Positions 17,114 to 26,214 of a DNA stretch of 43,084 nt are shown here, piece by piece. Each line of letters opens with the position of its first letter. The stretch's first letter is position 1. The notes beneath the pieces are model-generated. The model saw only the letters and a program-made list of their open reading frames with translations, had not been told where the DNA came from and made no database searches. Source of the DNA: Porticoccus sp047635255 (GTDB lineage: Bacteria > Pseudomonadota > Gammaproteobacteria > Pseudomonadales > Porticoccaceae); the NCBI GenBank assembly GCA_047635255.1, contig JBLIIR010000002.1, positions 1 through 43,084 on the forward strand, read 5' to 3'. Position numbers and translations under genes: made by a program.

Positions 17114-17264
17114 ATAAATGAAACCTGTTTTGCTTTGAATTTTACAATCAGAAAGTGAGATTAAGTAAGGTGTTTGAGTATACGCCTATCCTTTTGAGGG
17201 AGAAAGGATTTTTGTGGATCATGGCGCAGTATAATGGCTGAGTCTTATGGGGGTTGGCGCTACA

Positions 17265-17978
17265 TTATGTAATAGTCCCTGTGGTCCTCATTCTTTTTGC
17301 GCCTTTCGCTAGGGGTTCTTTCTTGGTCGCATTCAATTTTGCTAGCCTGCTATCAATAAGATTTTTTAATGCAATTAACATTCCTGTGACAATAAATGCA
17401 CCTGGCGGCAGCACTAGTATTAAAAATCCATATCCTTCACCAAATAAGTTGATACTCCAGTTGGCTGCAATAGGACCAAACAGCAAATCCATGTTAGCGA
17501 AAATTGTTCCGACCCCAAAAATTTCACGTATTGCTCCAATAACAAGTAATACTATTGCAAAGCCCAACCCCATCATTAGCCCATCTAATGCTGATGCTAC
17601 AATGGTATTTTTGCTTGCAAAGGCTTCAGCTCTTCCCAGAATTGCACAATTGGTGACGATTAAGGGAATAAATATGCCTAGTATTAAATACAGCTCATAG
17701 GTGAATGCCTTCATGAGCAACTCGGTACAGGTTGTAAATGTCGCTATGATCATTACGAAAGCTGGAATTTTTACAGCGTCTGATATTTGTTTTCTTATTA
17801 AGGAAACGGCTGTATTTGAGCCAACTAGGACTAGCATGGTGGCAAGACCCAATCCTAACGCATTTACTACGCTGCCTGTCACAGCTAGAAGCGGACACAG
17901 CCCTAAAAGCTGTACAAGAGCAGGGTTATTTTTCCAAAGTCCGTTAGTAGTTATTTCCTTGTAGGGGATATCAGCCAT
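17265..17978 (-). CDS. rnfE: Rnf electron transport complex subunit RnfE (RsxE)
   Basis: RnfE is one of the two homologous integral membrane subunits (with RnfA) of the Rnf complex that moves electrons between NADH and ferredoxin coupled to ion flow. The 237-residue protein begins MADIPYKEITTNGLWKNNPALVQLLGLCPLLAV, the family N-terminus, and has about six membrane helices. The half-symmetry cysteine is in LLGLCPLLAV, and the second in VTNCAILGRAEAFA, where RnfA/RnfE share Fe-S cysteines. Its start overlaps the rnfG end by 8 bp. The C-terminus is Lys/Arg-rich. rnfE is the last rnf gene; nth, commonly next in other genomes, is absent here. Confidence 0.95.
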   Translation of the reverse strand: MADIPYKEITTNGLWKNNPALVQLLGLCPLLAVTGSVVNALGLGLATMLVLVGSNTAVSLIRKQISDAVKIPAFVMIIATFTTCTELLMKAFTYELYLILGIFIPLIVTNCAILGRAEAFASKNTIVASALDGLMMGLGFAIVLLVIGAIREIFGVGTIFANMDLLFGPIAANWSINLFGEGYGFLILVLPPGAFIVTGMLIALKNLIDSRLAKLNATKKEPLAKGAKRMRTTGTIT

Positions 17979-18645
17979 TAATTATCACCTCTATTGGTAG
18001 GGCATCTTTTTTTGGATTGCCTAATTTGGCTGCTTCCAAGAGCCTCGCCTTGTCTTGCTTAAAGTATTGGAGCGTTTTCAATACTTGTGTGATGACTGCA
18101 CGGGGGGTAATGGTTGCTCCAGTAAGTTGATCGAAGTTGCCTTTGTCTTTTTTTACTTTCCAGAGTTCTGGTTTTGGGTTGATTAAGGATCTTCCATCAA
18201 AGCCAAGAATCCAATCATTTTTTTTGAGATCTATTTTATCACCAAGCCCTGGTGTTTCATTGTGGGAAATTACCCTGACGCCCGCGATAGTTCCATCTAT
18301 ATTTATGCCGACTAACATTTGAATCTTTCCGCTATAACCATCTGGTGCAATAGCAGGAATGATAATTGCAGTAAGCTTATTGTTGCTACGCGCAAGATTT
18401 ATTTCCCCATCCTTTATTCCCAAGGTAGATAAGTACTCTTCAGGAACCTTAATGACATCTGCCAAAATATCGTTGTCATGCCTTGCTAGTGGAACAATTT
18501 CAAGTAGCGCTCGCTTGGCAACCTCTCGCTTAGCTTCAGCAATGCGATCTTTCGTGCCCTCGTAGGTAAATGAGAGAAGTGTCGCTGTTGTTAAGGCAAA
18601 AATACCCAGAACAAGACTGTTAGATCGGATAGATTTACCTAGCAT
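17971..18645 (-). CDS. rnfG: Rnf complex subunit RnfG (flavin-bearing)
   Basis: RnfG carries a covalent FMN in the periplasm. Taking the ATG at 18643-18645, the protein has 224 residues and begins MLGKSIRSNSLVLG followed by one membrane helix; this start has a good ribosome site (AAAGAGGA on the minus strand, about 18653-18660). A longer frame opens at 18702 but would extend deep into rnfD and adds a non-family N-terminus. The flavinylation motif is LTGATITP, with Thr178 as the expected FMN site. The FMN-binding domain also shows GISHNETPGLGD-like sequence (VISHNETPGLGDKID). The start overlaps the end of rnfD by 11 bp. Confidence 0.95.
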   Translation of the reverse strand: MLGKSIRSNSLVLGIFALTTATLLSFTYEGTKDRIAEAKREVAKRALLEIVPLARHDNDILADVIKVPEEYLSTLGIKDGEINLARSNNKLTAIIIPAIAPDGYSGKIQMLVGINIDGTIAGVRVISHNETPGLGDKIDLKKNDWILGFDGRSLINPKPELWKVKKDKGNFDQLTGATITPRAVITQVLKTLQYFKQDKARLLEAAKLGNPKKDALPIEVIING

Positions 18646-19759
18646 CACTTTGGTCCTCTTTCCGTTTCTTGTTAGCTTTAACTCCAGACTTACTATACCC
18701 ATAAGTTCGCGGCATAGTGTAGTTATCTATCAATGGCGCAGCAAAATTCATTAGAAGTACAGCAAATGCAATAGCGTCTGGATAACTTCCCCAGCTGCGA
18801 ATGATGAAAATCAATACACCGATAAGCGCCCCATAGATGAGCCTGCCTTTATTGCTGGTAGCTGATGTGACTGGATCTGTGATGATAAAAAAAGCACCAA
18901 ACATAGTTGCACCACTCAGCAGGTGAAATAATGGCGAACCAAGACTTGAAGAACTTCCGCTGTCATAGAAAATAACCGAGCATAAGGCTAGCGACAGCAA
19001 CATTCCCAGTGGCGCATGCCAAGTAAATATTTTTCGATAGAGTAAAAATAATCCACCGAGTAGAAATCCAATATTTACCCATTCCCAGCCAAGACCTGCC
19101 CATGTTCCTTGGCTAAAAAAGATCTCTTCTTTATAGAATTGGTCTACTAGTAGACCAGTATTTTGCTTAAAGGTGTCTAGCGGCGTTGCTGCTGTATATG
19201 CATCTATAGCTCCAGATGCAGTTTCGGATACGCCTGATAAGGTATCAGGATTCAGTAAAGGTAAAACAATTTGTATTGAATGCCATAATCCTGGAACTTG
19301 CATATCTGCAGGATAGAGCTCTGCTGGTGCTGGCCATGCAGTCATTTGCACTGGAAAAGATATCAACAGAACTACATAGCCAATCATTGCAGGATTGAAC
19401 GGATTATAGCCAAGCCCACCATAAAGATTTTTGGCAACAATAATAGCAAAAGAGGTGCCAACTACAGCTATCCACCAGGGTGCTAGTGGGGGCAATGATA
19501 TGCCCAAGAGTACAGCTGTTAAAATAGCACTGTAGTCTTTTAGGTAAAACATAACAGGACGCTTCCGCAGTCTTATTACAAGTGCTTCGCAGCCTATCGC
19601 TACCATGCATGAGAGAGCGACATTTATCAGAGAACCCCAGCCAAAAAATAATGTGAGTGCAAATAATCCGGGGATGGTTGCCAATATTACCAGCTGCATT
19701 ACGCGCGCTGTATTTTGAGCGTTATGTGCATGTGGTGATGTGAATTTCAGCAAAGCCAT
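18635..19759 (-). CDS. rnfD: Rnf complex subunit RnfD (NqrB-like)
   Basis: RnfD is the large membrane subunit, homologous to NqrB. It has 374 residues and about ten hydrophobic helices. The family N-terminus LKFTSPHAHNAQNTARVMQLV is present. The flavinylated threonine lies in the SGAT motif of HLLSGATMFGAFFIITDPVTSAT, near residue 284. YNPFNPAMIGYVVLL near 117 is another hallmark. The gene starts 12 bp after rnfC on the minus strand and its end overlaps rnfG, consistent with one polycistronic message. The C-terminal ~20 residues are charged and cytoplasmic. Confidence 0.95.
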   Translation of the reverse strand: MALLKFTSPHAHNAQNTARVMQLVILATIPGLFALTLFFGWGSLINVALSCMVAIGCEALVIRLRKRPVMFYLKDYSAILTAVLLGISLPPLAPWWIAVVGTSFAIIVAKNLYGGLGYNPFNPAMIGYVVLLISFPVQMTAWPAPAELYPADMQVPGLWHSIQIVLPLLNPDTLSGVSETASGAIDAYTAATPLDTFKQNTGLLVDQFYKEEIFFSQGTWAGLGWEWVNIGFLLGGLFLLYRKIFTWHAPLGMLLSLALCSVIFYDSGSSSSLGSPLFHLLSGATMFGAFFIITDPVTSATSNKGRLIYGALIGVLIFIIRSWGSYPDAIAFAVLLMNFAAPLIDNYTMPRTYGYSKSGVKANKKRKEDQSDAR

Positions 19760-19771
19760 GACTAATATCCG

Positions 19772-21739
19772 TTACGTTCTGATGTTTGATAGGCCAGCTT
19801 CAGCTGTCGCCAATTTCACTTTTAGTTTGTCAGCCGCAACAGTAAAAGCATCAATATGTTCTGACCCTTCAGTTTTGGCAATTTCCAATCTAGTGGTTGC
19901 TTTTTCTAGTCGAGCAGTCATGGAGTCTATCGTATTGCATAATTTTTCTTCATCAGAAAGACCAGTCTGAATGGTAGCTTTGGCTTGAGCCCTTGTAATA
20001 GCCTCGGAGGCAGAATCAGGTGTTTCTGAAGGATCCAGTGTAGTCATAGCCAGCCCATGGCTAGAGATGGCTTCAGCGAGTCGGATTCTGGCGTCCTCAA
20101 CAGCTGCCTTAGCTTGCTTATACTGGTCACTAGTAACGCCCTCTTTTAACAACTCTAGTTTTTTCTGTGCAGAGCGCAGTTGGTCTTCAATTCTCGCAAT
20201 ACGGCGAGTGGACCTAGAATGTTGATCTTCCGGAGAAGATTTTTTGGCTTCAGCTCGATCCATGGCTGCTTGAATTATCCCTTCAGGCCCAGAAGTTTCC
20301 TTAGCCTGCGCTGCAGCTTTTAGACGGATATCTCGCTGGACTTTTTTTGCAAAAAATTCCTTTTCTTTACGATTTTTTTGAAATTCAAAACGCTGTCTGG
20401 CTCTATCAGCACTTACTTTTTCTTCAGCTTGTTTTTTCATTTCTCCTTTGCTGGCACGGTAGTATTGAACCAAAGGGATATTGCTAGGACAGACATAAGA
20501 ACAAGCTCCGCACTCAATGCAGTCTGCAAGATTTTGTACTTCAAGTTTTTCGTAATTCTTTGACTGCGCATACCATAAAAGTTGCTGGGGTAGCAGGCTT
20601 GCTGGGCAGGCTTCTGCGCACAGACCACAGCGAATACATGCCTGGGCTGGCTGAGGAGAGGAAAATTCTTCTTCGCTGGGAGCAAGAATACAGTTGGTTG
20701 TTTTAATGACAGGGATGTCTAGATTTTCTAAAGCAAAGCCCATCATGGGGCCGCCAACAATTAATCGAGAGCAATTTTTTTCATTAAAGGCGTTATGTTT
20801 AAGCAGGTGACTAATAGGAGTTCCAATTAAGATCTCGTAATTTCTATTGATCGTACAAGCCTTGCCAGTCACTGTCGTGATACGAGAGATTAAAGGCTCT
20901 CCAAATACAATTGCTCGATATACAGCATAGGCTGTGCCCACATTTAGGCATGCGATTCCAATATCTGATGGAAGTCCTTTAGTGGGGACTTCTGTTCCAG
21001 TAAGAATTTGTATTAACTGTTTTTCACCACCTGAGGGATAGCGAGTTTTAAATGTCGCTAATTCAATAGTAGTATTTTTCAAGTAAGGTTTTAGTGCGGC
21101 ATAAGCCTCAGGTTTGTTGTCCTCAATCCCTATTACAACTTCCTTAGGATTACCAAGGATATAGGATAATATTTCAATACCCTGAACAATGTCTTCTGGG
21201 CGCTCCCTCATCAGCATATCGTCTGAAGTTATGTAGGGCTCACACTCTGTGCCATTAAGGATTAATGTGGAGATAGGCTTTTGTGGGTTTAATTTTACAG
21301 CAGTTGGAAAACCTGCTCCTCCAAGCCCAGCCACCCCTGAAAGTCGTATTATCTCTAATAATTCTTCAGGGGCATGATCTCGGTAGTTGTTTGCCCCCTC
21401 ATGGGTCATCCATTGATCTTTTCCATCAGGAATTAGCGTGATACAGTGTGCTGACATGCCCGATGGATGGGGGATAGGGTGATCGCTTATGTCGGACACC
21501 AGGCCTGATGTTGGAGCGTGGATACCTGTGCTTAGGACTCCCTTTGGGTTTGCCAATACCTGCCCCTTAAGAACTTTGTCTCCAATAGCAACGATTGCTT
21601 TAGATGGCACCCCAACATGTTGATTAAGAGGTATGATTAATTTTTCTGGCAAAGGGAGGGAGCCCACAGAGTCTTGTACAGACTGGTGCTTATTTTCTGG
21701 GGGATGCACTCCTCCAATGAGATTCCATATTTTTCTCAT
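19772..21739 (-). CDS. rnfC: Rnf complex subunit RnfC with coiled-coil C-terminal tail
   Basis: RnfC is the peripheral NADH-side subunit. The 655-residue protein has an NqrA-like N-terminal region, a nucleotide/flavin-binding Rossmann-like region (GVAGLGGAGFPTAVKL at 135-150, NGTECEPYIT at 162-171), and two [4Fe-4S] clusters with Cys368, 371, 374, 378 and Cys407, 410, 413, 417. After about 430 comes a roughly 225-residue charged, Ala/Glu/Lys/Arg-rich tail with heptad character, probably a coiled coil; such tails vary greatly in length between species (E. coli RsxC is longer, 740). Its start overlaps the rnfB stop by 4 bp. Confidence 0.96.
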   Translation of the reverse strand: MRKIWNLIGGVHPPENKHQSVQDSVGSLPLPEKLIIPLNQHVGVPSKAIVAIGDKVLKGQVLANPKGVLSTGIHAPTSGLVSDISDHPIPHPSGMSAHCITLIPDGKDQWMTHEGANNYRDHAPEELLEIIRLSGVAGLGGAGFPTAVKLNPQKPISTLILNGTECEPYITSDDMLMRERPEDIVQGIEILSYILGNPKEVVIGIEDNKPEAYAALKPYLKNTTIELATFKTRYPSGGEKQLIQILTGTEVPTKGLPSDIGIACLNVGTAYAVYRAIVFGEPLISRITTVTGKACTINRNYEILIGTPISHLLKHNAFNEKNCSRLIVGGPMMGFALENLDIPVIKTTNCILAPSEEEFSSPQPAQACIRCGLCAEACPASLLPQQLLWYAQSKNYEKLEVQNLADCIECGACSYVCPSNIPLVQYYRASKGEMKKQAEEKVSADRARQRFEFQKNRKEKEFFAKKVQRDIRLKAAAQAKETSGPEGIIQAAMDRAEAKKSSPEDQHSRSTRRIARIEDQLRSAQKKLELLKEGVTSDQYKQAKAAVEDARIRLAEAISSHGLAMTTLDPSETPDSASEAITRAQAKATIQTGLSDEEKLCNTIDSMTARLEKATTRLEIAKTEGSEHIDAFTVAADKLKVKLATAEAGLSNIRT

Positions 21740-22368
21740 GGAGTATTTGCTCCGTTGGAATCAGATGTAATAATATTACTAGGCCTAGATGGTGCTAGTT
21801 GCTCCCCCACCGATGGGGGCATGCCCCATTTCCAGTCAGATAAGCCTTTCCTTACTGGAAGCATGTCTATGCAGTCTACAGGGCATGGATCGACACAAAG
21901 ATCACAGCCTGTACATTCACTTACAATAACTGTGTGCATTAATTTTGCGGCACCCAGAATTGCATCTACTGGGCATGCCTGAATACATTTAGTGCACCCT
22001 ATGCATTCGTCTTCACGGATATAAGCAATAGTTCTGGTGTCACTTTCTTCTCCATGCTCAGAATTTAGGTTAGGTGCGTCAACATCTAGCAGGTCAGCAA
22101 TAGCATTAATGGTTGTCTGTCCGCCAGGCGGGCATTTATTTATAGTGTCTCCATCCGCTATGGCTTGTGCATAAGGCTTGCAGCCTGGATAGCCGCATTG
22201 CCCACACTGCGTTTGAGGGAGAAGCTTGTCAATTTGCTGGACAATTGGATCTCCCTCTACTTTGAATTTGATAGCAGCATAACCTAATATTCCGCCAAAA
22301 ATAACTGAAAGGCCCGCTAAAGCTAACAATGCTGAGTACAAAGGGTGCTGGATAATAATATCGTACAT
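21736..22368 (-). CDS. rnfB: Rnf complex subunit RnfB (ferredoxin-like)
   Basis: RnfB is the Fe-S subunit that exchanges electrons with ferredoxin. With the ATG at 22366-22368 it has 210 residues; AAGGGGGGAG just upstream on the minus strand is an excellent ribosome site. A longer frame from 22395 would overlap rnfA and adds nine residues. One N-terminal membrane helix (about 10-33) precedes the four-Cys domain (Cys55, 58, 63, 79, in CGQCGYPGC and CPPGG), then two [4Fe-4S] motifs: Cys122/125/128/132 and Cys152/155/158/162. It lies between rnfA and rnfC in the standard order. Confidence 0.96.
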   Translation of the reverse strand: MYDIIIQHPLYSALLALAGLSVIFGGILGYAAIKFKVEGDPIVQQIDKLLPQTQCGQCGYPGCKPYAQAIADGDTINKCPPGGQTTINAIADLLDVDAPNLNSEHGEESDTRTIAYIREDECIGCTKCIQACPVDAILGAAKLMHTVIVSECTGCDLCVDPCPVDCIDMLPVRKGLSDWKWGMPPSVGEQLAPSRPSNIITSDSNGANTP

Positions 22369-22378
22369 TTCTCCCCCC

Positions 22379-22954
22379 TTATGCCAATCCACCAAAACCC
22401 ATGAAAGCCAAAGACATTAATCCAGCAGTAATCATGGCTATAGCGGCACCTTTGAATGGCTCAGGAACATCAGCTACAGTAAGGCGTTCGCGCATGGCCG
22501 AAAACAATATCAACACTAAAGAAAAGCCCATTGCTGCACCGAAACCGTATAGTGTTGACTCTGATAATGTATGCGCTCTGGTGGTGTTCTGTAATGCCAC
22601 CCCTAATACAGCGCAGTTGGTGGTAATTAGCGGTAAAAAAACCCCAAGCACTCGATAAAGCAAAGGACTACTTTTTTCAATAAACATTTTAGTGAACTGA
22701 ACCACAACAGCAATGACTAAAATAAATGAGATGGTTTTAAGGTACTCGATATCCAATGGCACCAAGATCCAATTATTCACCATATAGCTAGACATGGCGG
22801 CAATTGTGAGTACAAAGGTTGTCGCTCCAGCCATACCAATTGCTGTCTCAAGCTTGCTTGATACGCCCATAAAAGGGCATAGGCCCAAAAACTGAACCAG
22901 AACAAAATTGTTCACAAATATAGTGCTAATTAAAATAACAGCAAATTCTTGCAT
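22379..22954 (-). CDS. rnfA: Rnf complex subunit RnfA (RsxA)
   Basis: RnfA is the first gene of the rnf operon and pairs with RnfE as an inverted-topology membrane dimer. It has 191 residues (E. coli RsxA 193) and six membrane helices. The family motifs FVNNFVLVQFLGLCPFMGVS at 14-33 and PLITTNCAVLGVAL near 107 contain the cysteines believed to hold an intramembrane Fe-S site. A GAGATGAGA ribosome site precedes the ATG. It is preceded by a possible promoter at 22975-23003; metG ends 120 bp upstream on the same strand. Confidence 0.96.
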   Translation of the reverse strand: MQEFAVILISTIFVNNFVLVQFLGLCPFMGVSSKLETAIGMAGATTFVLTIAAMSSYMVNNWILVPLDIEYLKTISFILVIAVVVQFTKMFIEKSSPLLYRVLGVFLPLITTNCAVLGVALQNTTRAHTLSESTLYGFGAAMGFSLVLILFSAMRERLTVADVPEPFKGAAIAMITAGLMSLAFMGFGGLA

Positions 22955-22974
22955 TTTGTCTCATCTCAAGAGGT

Positions 22975-23003
22975 TATATATTATAGCTTCACGTGGTGTG
23001 CAA
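22975..23003 (-). promoter_or_regulatory. Putative promoter of the rnf operon
   Basis: Read on the minus strand, TTGCAC (23003-22998) and TATATA (22980-22975) are 17 bp apart and lie about 20 bp before the rnfA start. A TATAAT also occurs at 22986-22981 without a well-spaced -35. The call rests on sequence match alone; readthrough from metG is an alternative. Confidence 0.4.
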
Positions 23004-23074
23004 CGAGCGTAAAATAATAATTTTCTTAGTATATGTTAGTCATAAGCTGTAGTTATTTCGCACCAAGGTGGAAT

Positions 23075-25141
23075 TTACGTAATTCTTTGCCCTGGTTTTG
23101 CTCCACTGTCCGGCGATAGTAGGTATATCCCATCATTGTCACCAGCCGCTACAACCATTCCTTCAGATACGCCAAAACGCATTTTTCGTGGCGCTAGATT
23201 TGCAACTATAACTGTCAGTCTACCCTCTAGATCTTTAGGTTCGTAGCATGACCTTATACCAGAGAGAATGCTCCTTGTTTCGCTGCCAACGCTGACGGTG
23301 AGTTGAAGCAGTCTGTCGGCTCCTTCCACATAATCTGCTTTAGTAATAAGCGCCACTCTTAGATCAACTTTTACAAAGTCATCAAAATTAATTTCAGCTG
23401 CTATTTTTTCTATTGACGCTGATTCAATTTTTGTCTTTGAAGTCATATGTTCTGATACCTTTTTTTGTTGATCCAAATGAGCAGTAACGAGCGCATTGTT
23501 CGCTGTAAGCATAGAGCTTATTTGACTCTGTTCAATTCTTTGCATTAGGGGTTTAAACGTATTTATTTTATGATTAATGAGCGGTTGAGATAGCCCACTC
23601 CAGCTCAATTTTTCATTGAGAAACTCTTCAACAATTTCAGACATGGCTGGCAATACAGGCTTAAGATAGATCATTAAAGCCCTAAACATGTTAATCCCAA
23701 GAGAGCAGATATCCAATACCGCTTGTCTTTGCTGAGGGTTCTTAGCTAGTTTCCAAGGCTCCTTAAGAGCAATATATTCGTTGGCCGCATCTGCTTGGGC
23801 CATGATTTCCCTCATAGCTTTACCAAATTCACGATTTTCGTAGTGGTTGGCGATACTTTCTGCTGCGCCAGTTATTTGAAGCCACAGCGATTCATCTTCA
23901 ACTGTAGTAGAGAGGACCCCGTCATTTCCTTTGGTAATAAAGTTTGAGCAGCGACTAGCTATGTTTACTATCTTTCCTATTAGGTCGCTGTTAACTTTCT
24001 GCATAAAATCATCTAGATTTAAGTCGAGATCATCTACTCCAGCAGAAAATTTGGATGCGAAATAATAACGTAAATATTCTGGATTTAAGTTCTGAAGGTA
24101 GCTTTGGGCTGTAATAAATGTACCTCGAGATTTGGACATTTTTTTACCGTTTACCGTTAAGAATCCATGGACACAAATTTTGGTGGGAGTTCGAAAATTT
24201 GCGCCACGCAGCATCGCAGGCCAGAACAAAGCATGAAAATTGATAATATCCTTACCGATAAAATGATATAGCTCAGCGCTAGATTCCTTATCCCAAAAAT
24301 CTTCAAATTTAAGATTTGATCGATCACATAAGTTTTTAAAACTGGCCATATAGCCAATCGGTGCATCCAGCCAAACATAAAAATACTTCCCTGGTGCACC
24401 AGGGATCTCAAACCCAAAGTAAGGTGCATCGCGACTTATATCCCATTCGTGTAATCCTGAAATGAGCCATTCATTTAGTTTGTTGGCTACTTCGTTCTGA
24501 AGATGTCCGTCACGAGTCCATTTTTTCAAAAATTCTGAAAATTCTGGAAGCTTGAAAAAATAATGCGTAGATGTTTTTTCTATGGGGGTTGCCCCAGAGA
24601 TAGTTGAAACTGGATTTATTAAATCAAGAGGTGAGTAAGTTGCCCCGCATGCCTCACAGTTATCACCGTACTGACCTTCTATTTTGCATTTTGGGCATGA
24701 GCCTTTAATGTAGCGATCCGAAAGAAACAGGTTTTTCTCTGGGTCGAATGCTTGGATAATTTCACGAACAGCAATATGTCCGCTGTCGCGTAAACGATTA
24801 TATATAAGCGCTGAGAGCTCTCTATTCTCTTTTGTGTGAGTAGAGTAATAGTTATCAAACTGAATCAAGAAGCCCTGAAAATCTTCCTCATGTTCAGTAT
24901 GAACTTGAGCGATTAATTCTTCAGCAGTAACACCCAGCTCTTCAGCCTTGAGCATTATGGCTGTACCATGGGCATCATCAGCGCAGACATAGTAACATTC
25001 GTGGCCGCGCATTTTTTGAAAGCGCGTCCAGATGTCTGTTTGGATGTACTCTACTAGGTGCCCAAGATGTATTGGCCCATTGGCATAGGGTAGCGCGCTT
25101 GTAACAAGAATTTTTCGACATTCAGTCGTTTTTTTTGGCAT
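23075..25141 (-). CDS. metG: Methionyl-tRNA synthetase
   Basis: MetRS charges tRNA-Met for initiation and elongation. The protein has 688 residues (E. coli 677). The class I HIGH motif appears as HLGH at 25-28 and the KMSKS loop at 334-338. The zinc knuckle of the connective peptide has Cys149, 152, 162 and 165. A C-terminal EMAP/Trbp111-like tRNA-binding and dimerisation domain starts near 585 (FDDFVKVDLRVALITKADYVEGADRLLQL). The gene is divergent from apbC, a pairing also known in Pseudomonas (metG, apbC, dcd). Confidence 0.98.
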   Translation of the reverse strand: MPKKTTECRKILVTSALPYANGPIHLGHLVEYIQTDIWTRFQKMRGHECYYVCADDAHGTAIMLKAEELGVTAEELIAQVHTEHEEDFQGFLIQFDNYYSTHTKENRELSALIYNRLRDSGHIAVREIIQAFDPEKNLFLSDRYIKGSCPKCKIEGQYGDNCEACGATYSPLDLINPVSTISGATPIEKTSTHYFFKLPEFSEFLKKWTRDGHLQNEVANKLNEWLISGLHEWDISRDAPYFGFEIPGAPGKYFYVWLDAPIGYMASFKNLCDRSNLKFEDFWDKESSAELYHFIGKDIINFHALFWPAMLRGANFRTPTKICVHGFLTVNGKKMSKSRGTFITAQSYLQNLNPEYLRYYFASKFSAGVDDLDLNLDDFMQKVNSDLIGKIVNIASRCSNFITKGNDGVLSTTVEDESLWLQITGAAESIANHYENREFGKAMREIMAQADAANEYIALKEPWKLAKNPQQRQAVLDICSLGINMFRALMIYLKPVLPAMSEIVEEFLNEKLSWSGLSQPLINHKINTFKPLMQRIEQSQISSMLTANNALVTAHLDQQKKVSEHMTSKTKIESASIEKIAAEINFDDFVKVDLRVALITKADYVEGADRLLQLTVSVGSETRSILSGIRSCYEPKDLEGRLTVIVANLAPRKMRFGVSEGMVVAAGDNDGIYLLSPDSGAKPGQRIT

Positions 25142-25300
25142 TATGTTTGGCTGTTATTTTTTGTCATTTGCATGCATGCTAAAAATTTATTGACTTAGCA
25201 AGTGGTGCATACTTGTATAATTTAAAGTGCGCTATATTACTTAGGCGGTTAATTGTAACGGTTTCCCCCTAGATTTTCATTAGTTTTAAGAGGATTTGAG

Positions 25301-26128
25301 ATGGCTGAAGGTGATATCCAGGAGGGCCTTATAGGGGTCAAGCATGTGATTGCTGTTGCATCTGGTAAAGGAGGCGTTGGCAAGTCGACTACAGCAGTTA
25401 ACCTAGCCCTTGCGTTATCGGCAGCTGGAAATAGAGTTGGTATTGTTGATGCTGACATCTATGGCCCCAGTTTACCATTAATGCTTGGTGTTTCAGAAAA
25501 TGCAAGACCTGGAATAGTCCAAGAAAAATTCTTTGTGCCTTTAGAGACATTGGGCTTGAAGTCTATGTCTATAGGATACTTGATGACAAAAGACACGCCA
25601 GTAGTTTGGAGAGGTCCAATGGCTAGTGGCGCATTGTTGCAAATGCTGACCCAAACCATTTGGGGTGAATTGGATTACCTGGTAGTAGATATGCCGCCTG
25701 GCACGGGAGATATTCAGCTGACATTGGCGCAAAAAGCGCAGCTGTCTGGTGCAGTGATTGTTACCACGCCTCAGGATGTTGCTCTGTTGGATGCTCGAAG
25801 AGCTATTGAGATGTTTGATAAAGTCAACATCCCCGTGCTTGGTATTATTGAAAATATGGCAGTTCATGTTTGTAGTCAATGCGGGCATCACGAACATATT
25901 TTTGGGAAAGATGGAGCCCAGATAGTCGCGTCTGAGTATAGTGCGGAGGTTTTAGGTGTGCTGCCTCTTTCCATGGATATTCGCCAACGGGCCGACGAGG
26001 GGGAGCCTTCTGTGTACTTTGATCCTGAATGTTCTGAGAGTCTTGTGTATCGAGATATCTCACTCAAAATAATCACTGTGCTGGCAAATACCGTATCTCA
26101 TAATGGCCCAGAAATTATTATTGAGTAA
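25301..26128 (+). CDS. apbC: Iron-sulfur cluster carrier ATPase ApbC (Mrp), short form
   Basis: ApbC/Mrp is a MinD-like P-loop NTPase that carries and delivers [4Fe-4S] clusters. The deviant Walker A SGKGGVGKS lies at 21-29, and the cluster-binding CxxC is Cys191-x2-Cys194 in VCSQCGHH. The VVDMPPGTGD Walker B region is at 128-137. At 275 residues it lacks the N-terminal DUF59/MIP18-like domain found in E. coli Mrp (369); the 159-bp upstream region does not encode it in any obvious form. AAGAGGA before the ATG supports the start. It is divergent from metG and followed by dcd. Confidence 0.94.
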   Translation: MAEGDIQEGLIGVKHVIAVASGKGGVGKSTTAVNLALALSAAGNRVGIVDADIYGPSLPLMLGVSENARPGIVQEKFFVPLETLGLKSMSIGYLMTKDTPVVWRGPMASGALLQMLTQTIWGELDYLVVDMPPGTGDIQLTLAQKAQLSGAVIVTTPQDVALLDARRAIEMFDKVNIPVLGIIENMAVHVCSQCGHHEHIFGKDGAQIVASEYSAEVLGVLPLSMDIRQRADEGEPSVYFDPECSESLVYRDISLKIITVLANTVSHNGPEIIIE

Positions 26129-26214
26129 CTTCTAGCTGGATACTTTGATCAAGCCGACCAAAAAGGTATTATGCAGAACTTTTGTTATCAAATAATTTTG
26201 GGAAGTTAGGCACT

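Noticed and set aside
17254..17700. Plus-strand frame of 148 codons over rnfE
   Set aside because: Its translation is a Pro/Ser/Asn-rich shadow of the conserved RnfE membrane protein on the minus strand, and nothing in it resembles a known family.
25190..25221. TTGACT and TATAAT as a promoter for apbC
   Set aside because: The hexamers look good but are 20 bp apart, too far for sigma70. TATAAT may still be a -10 with a poor -35, so I did not list it.
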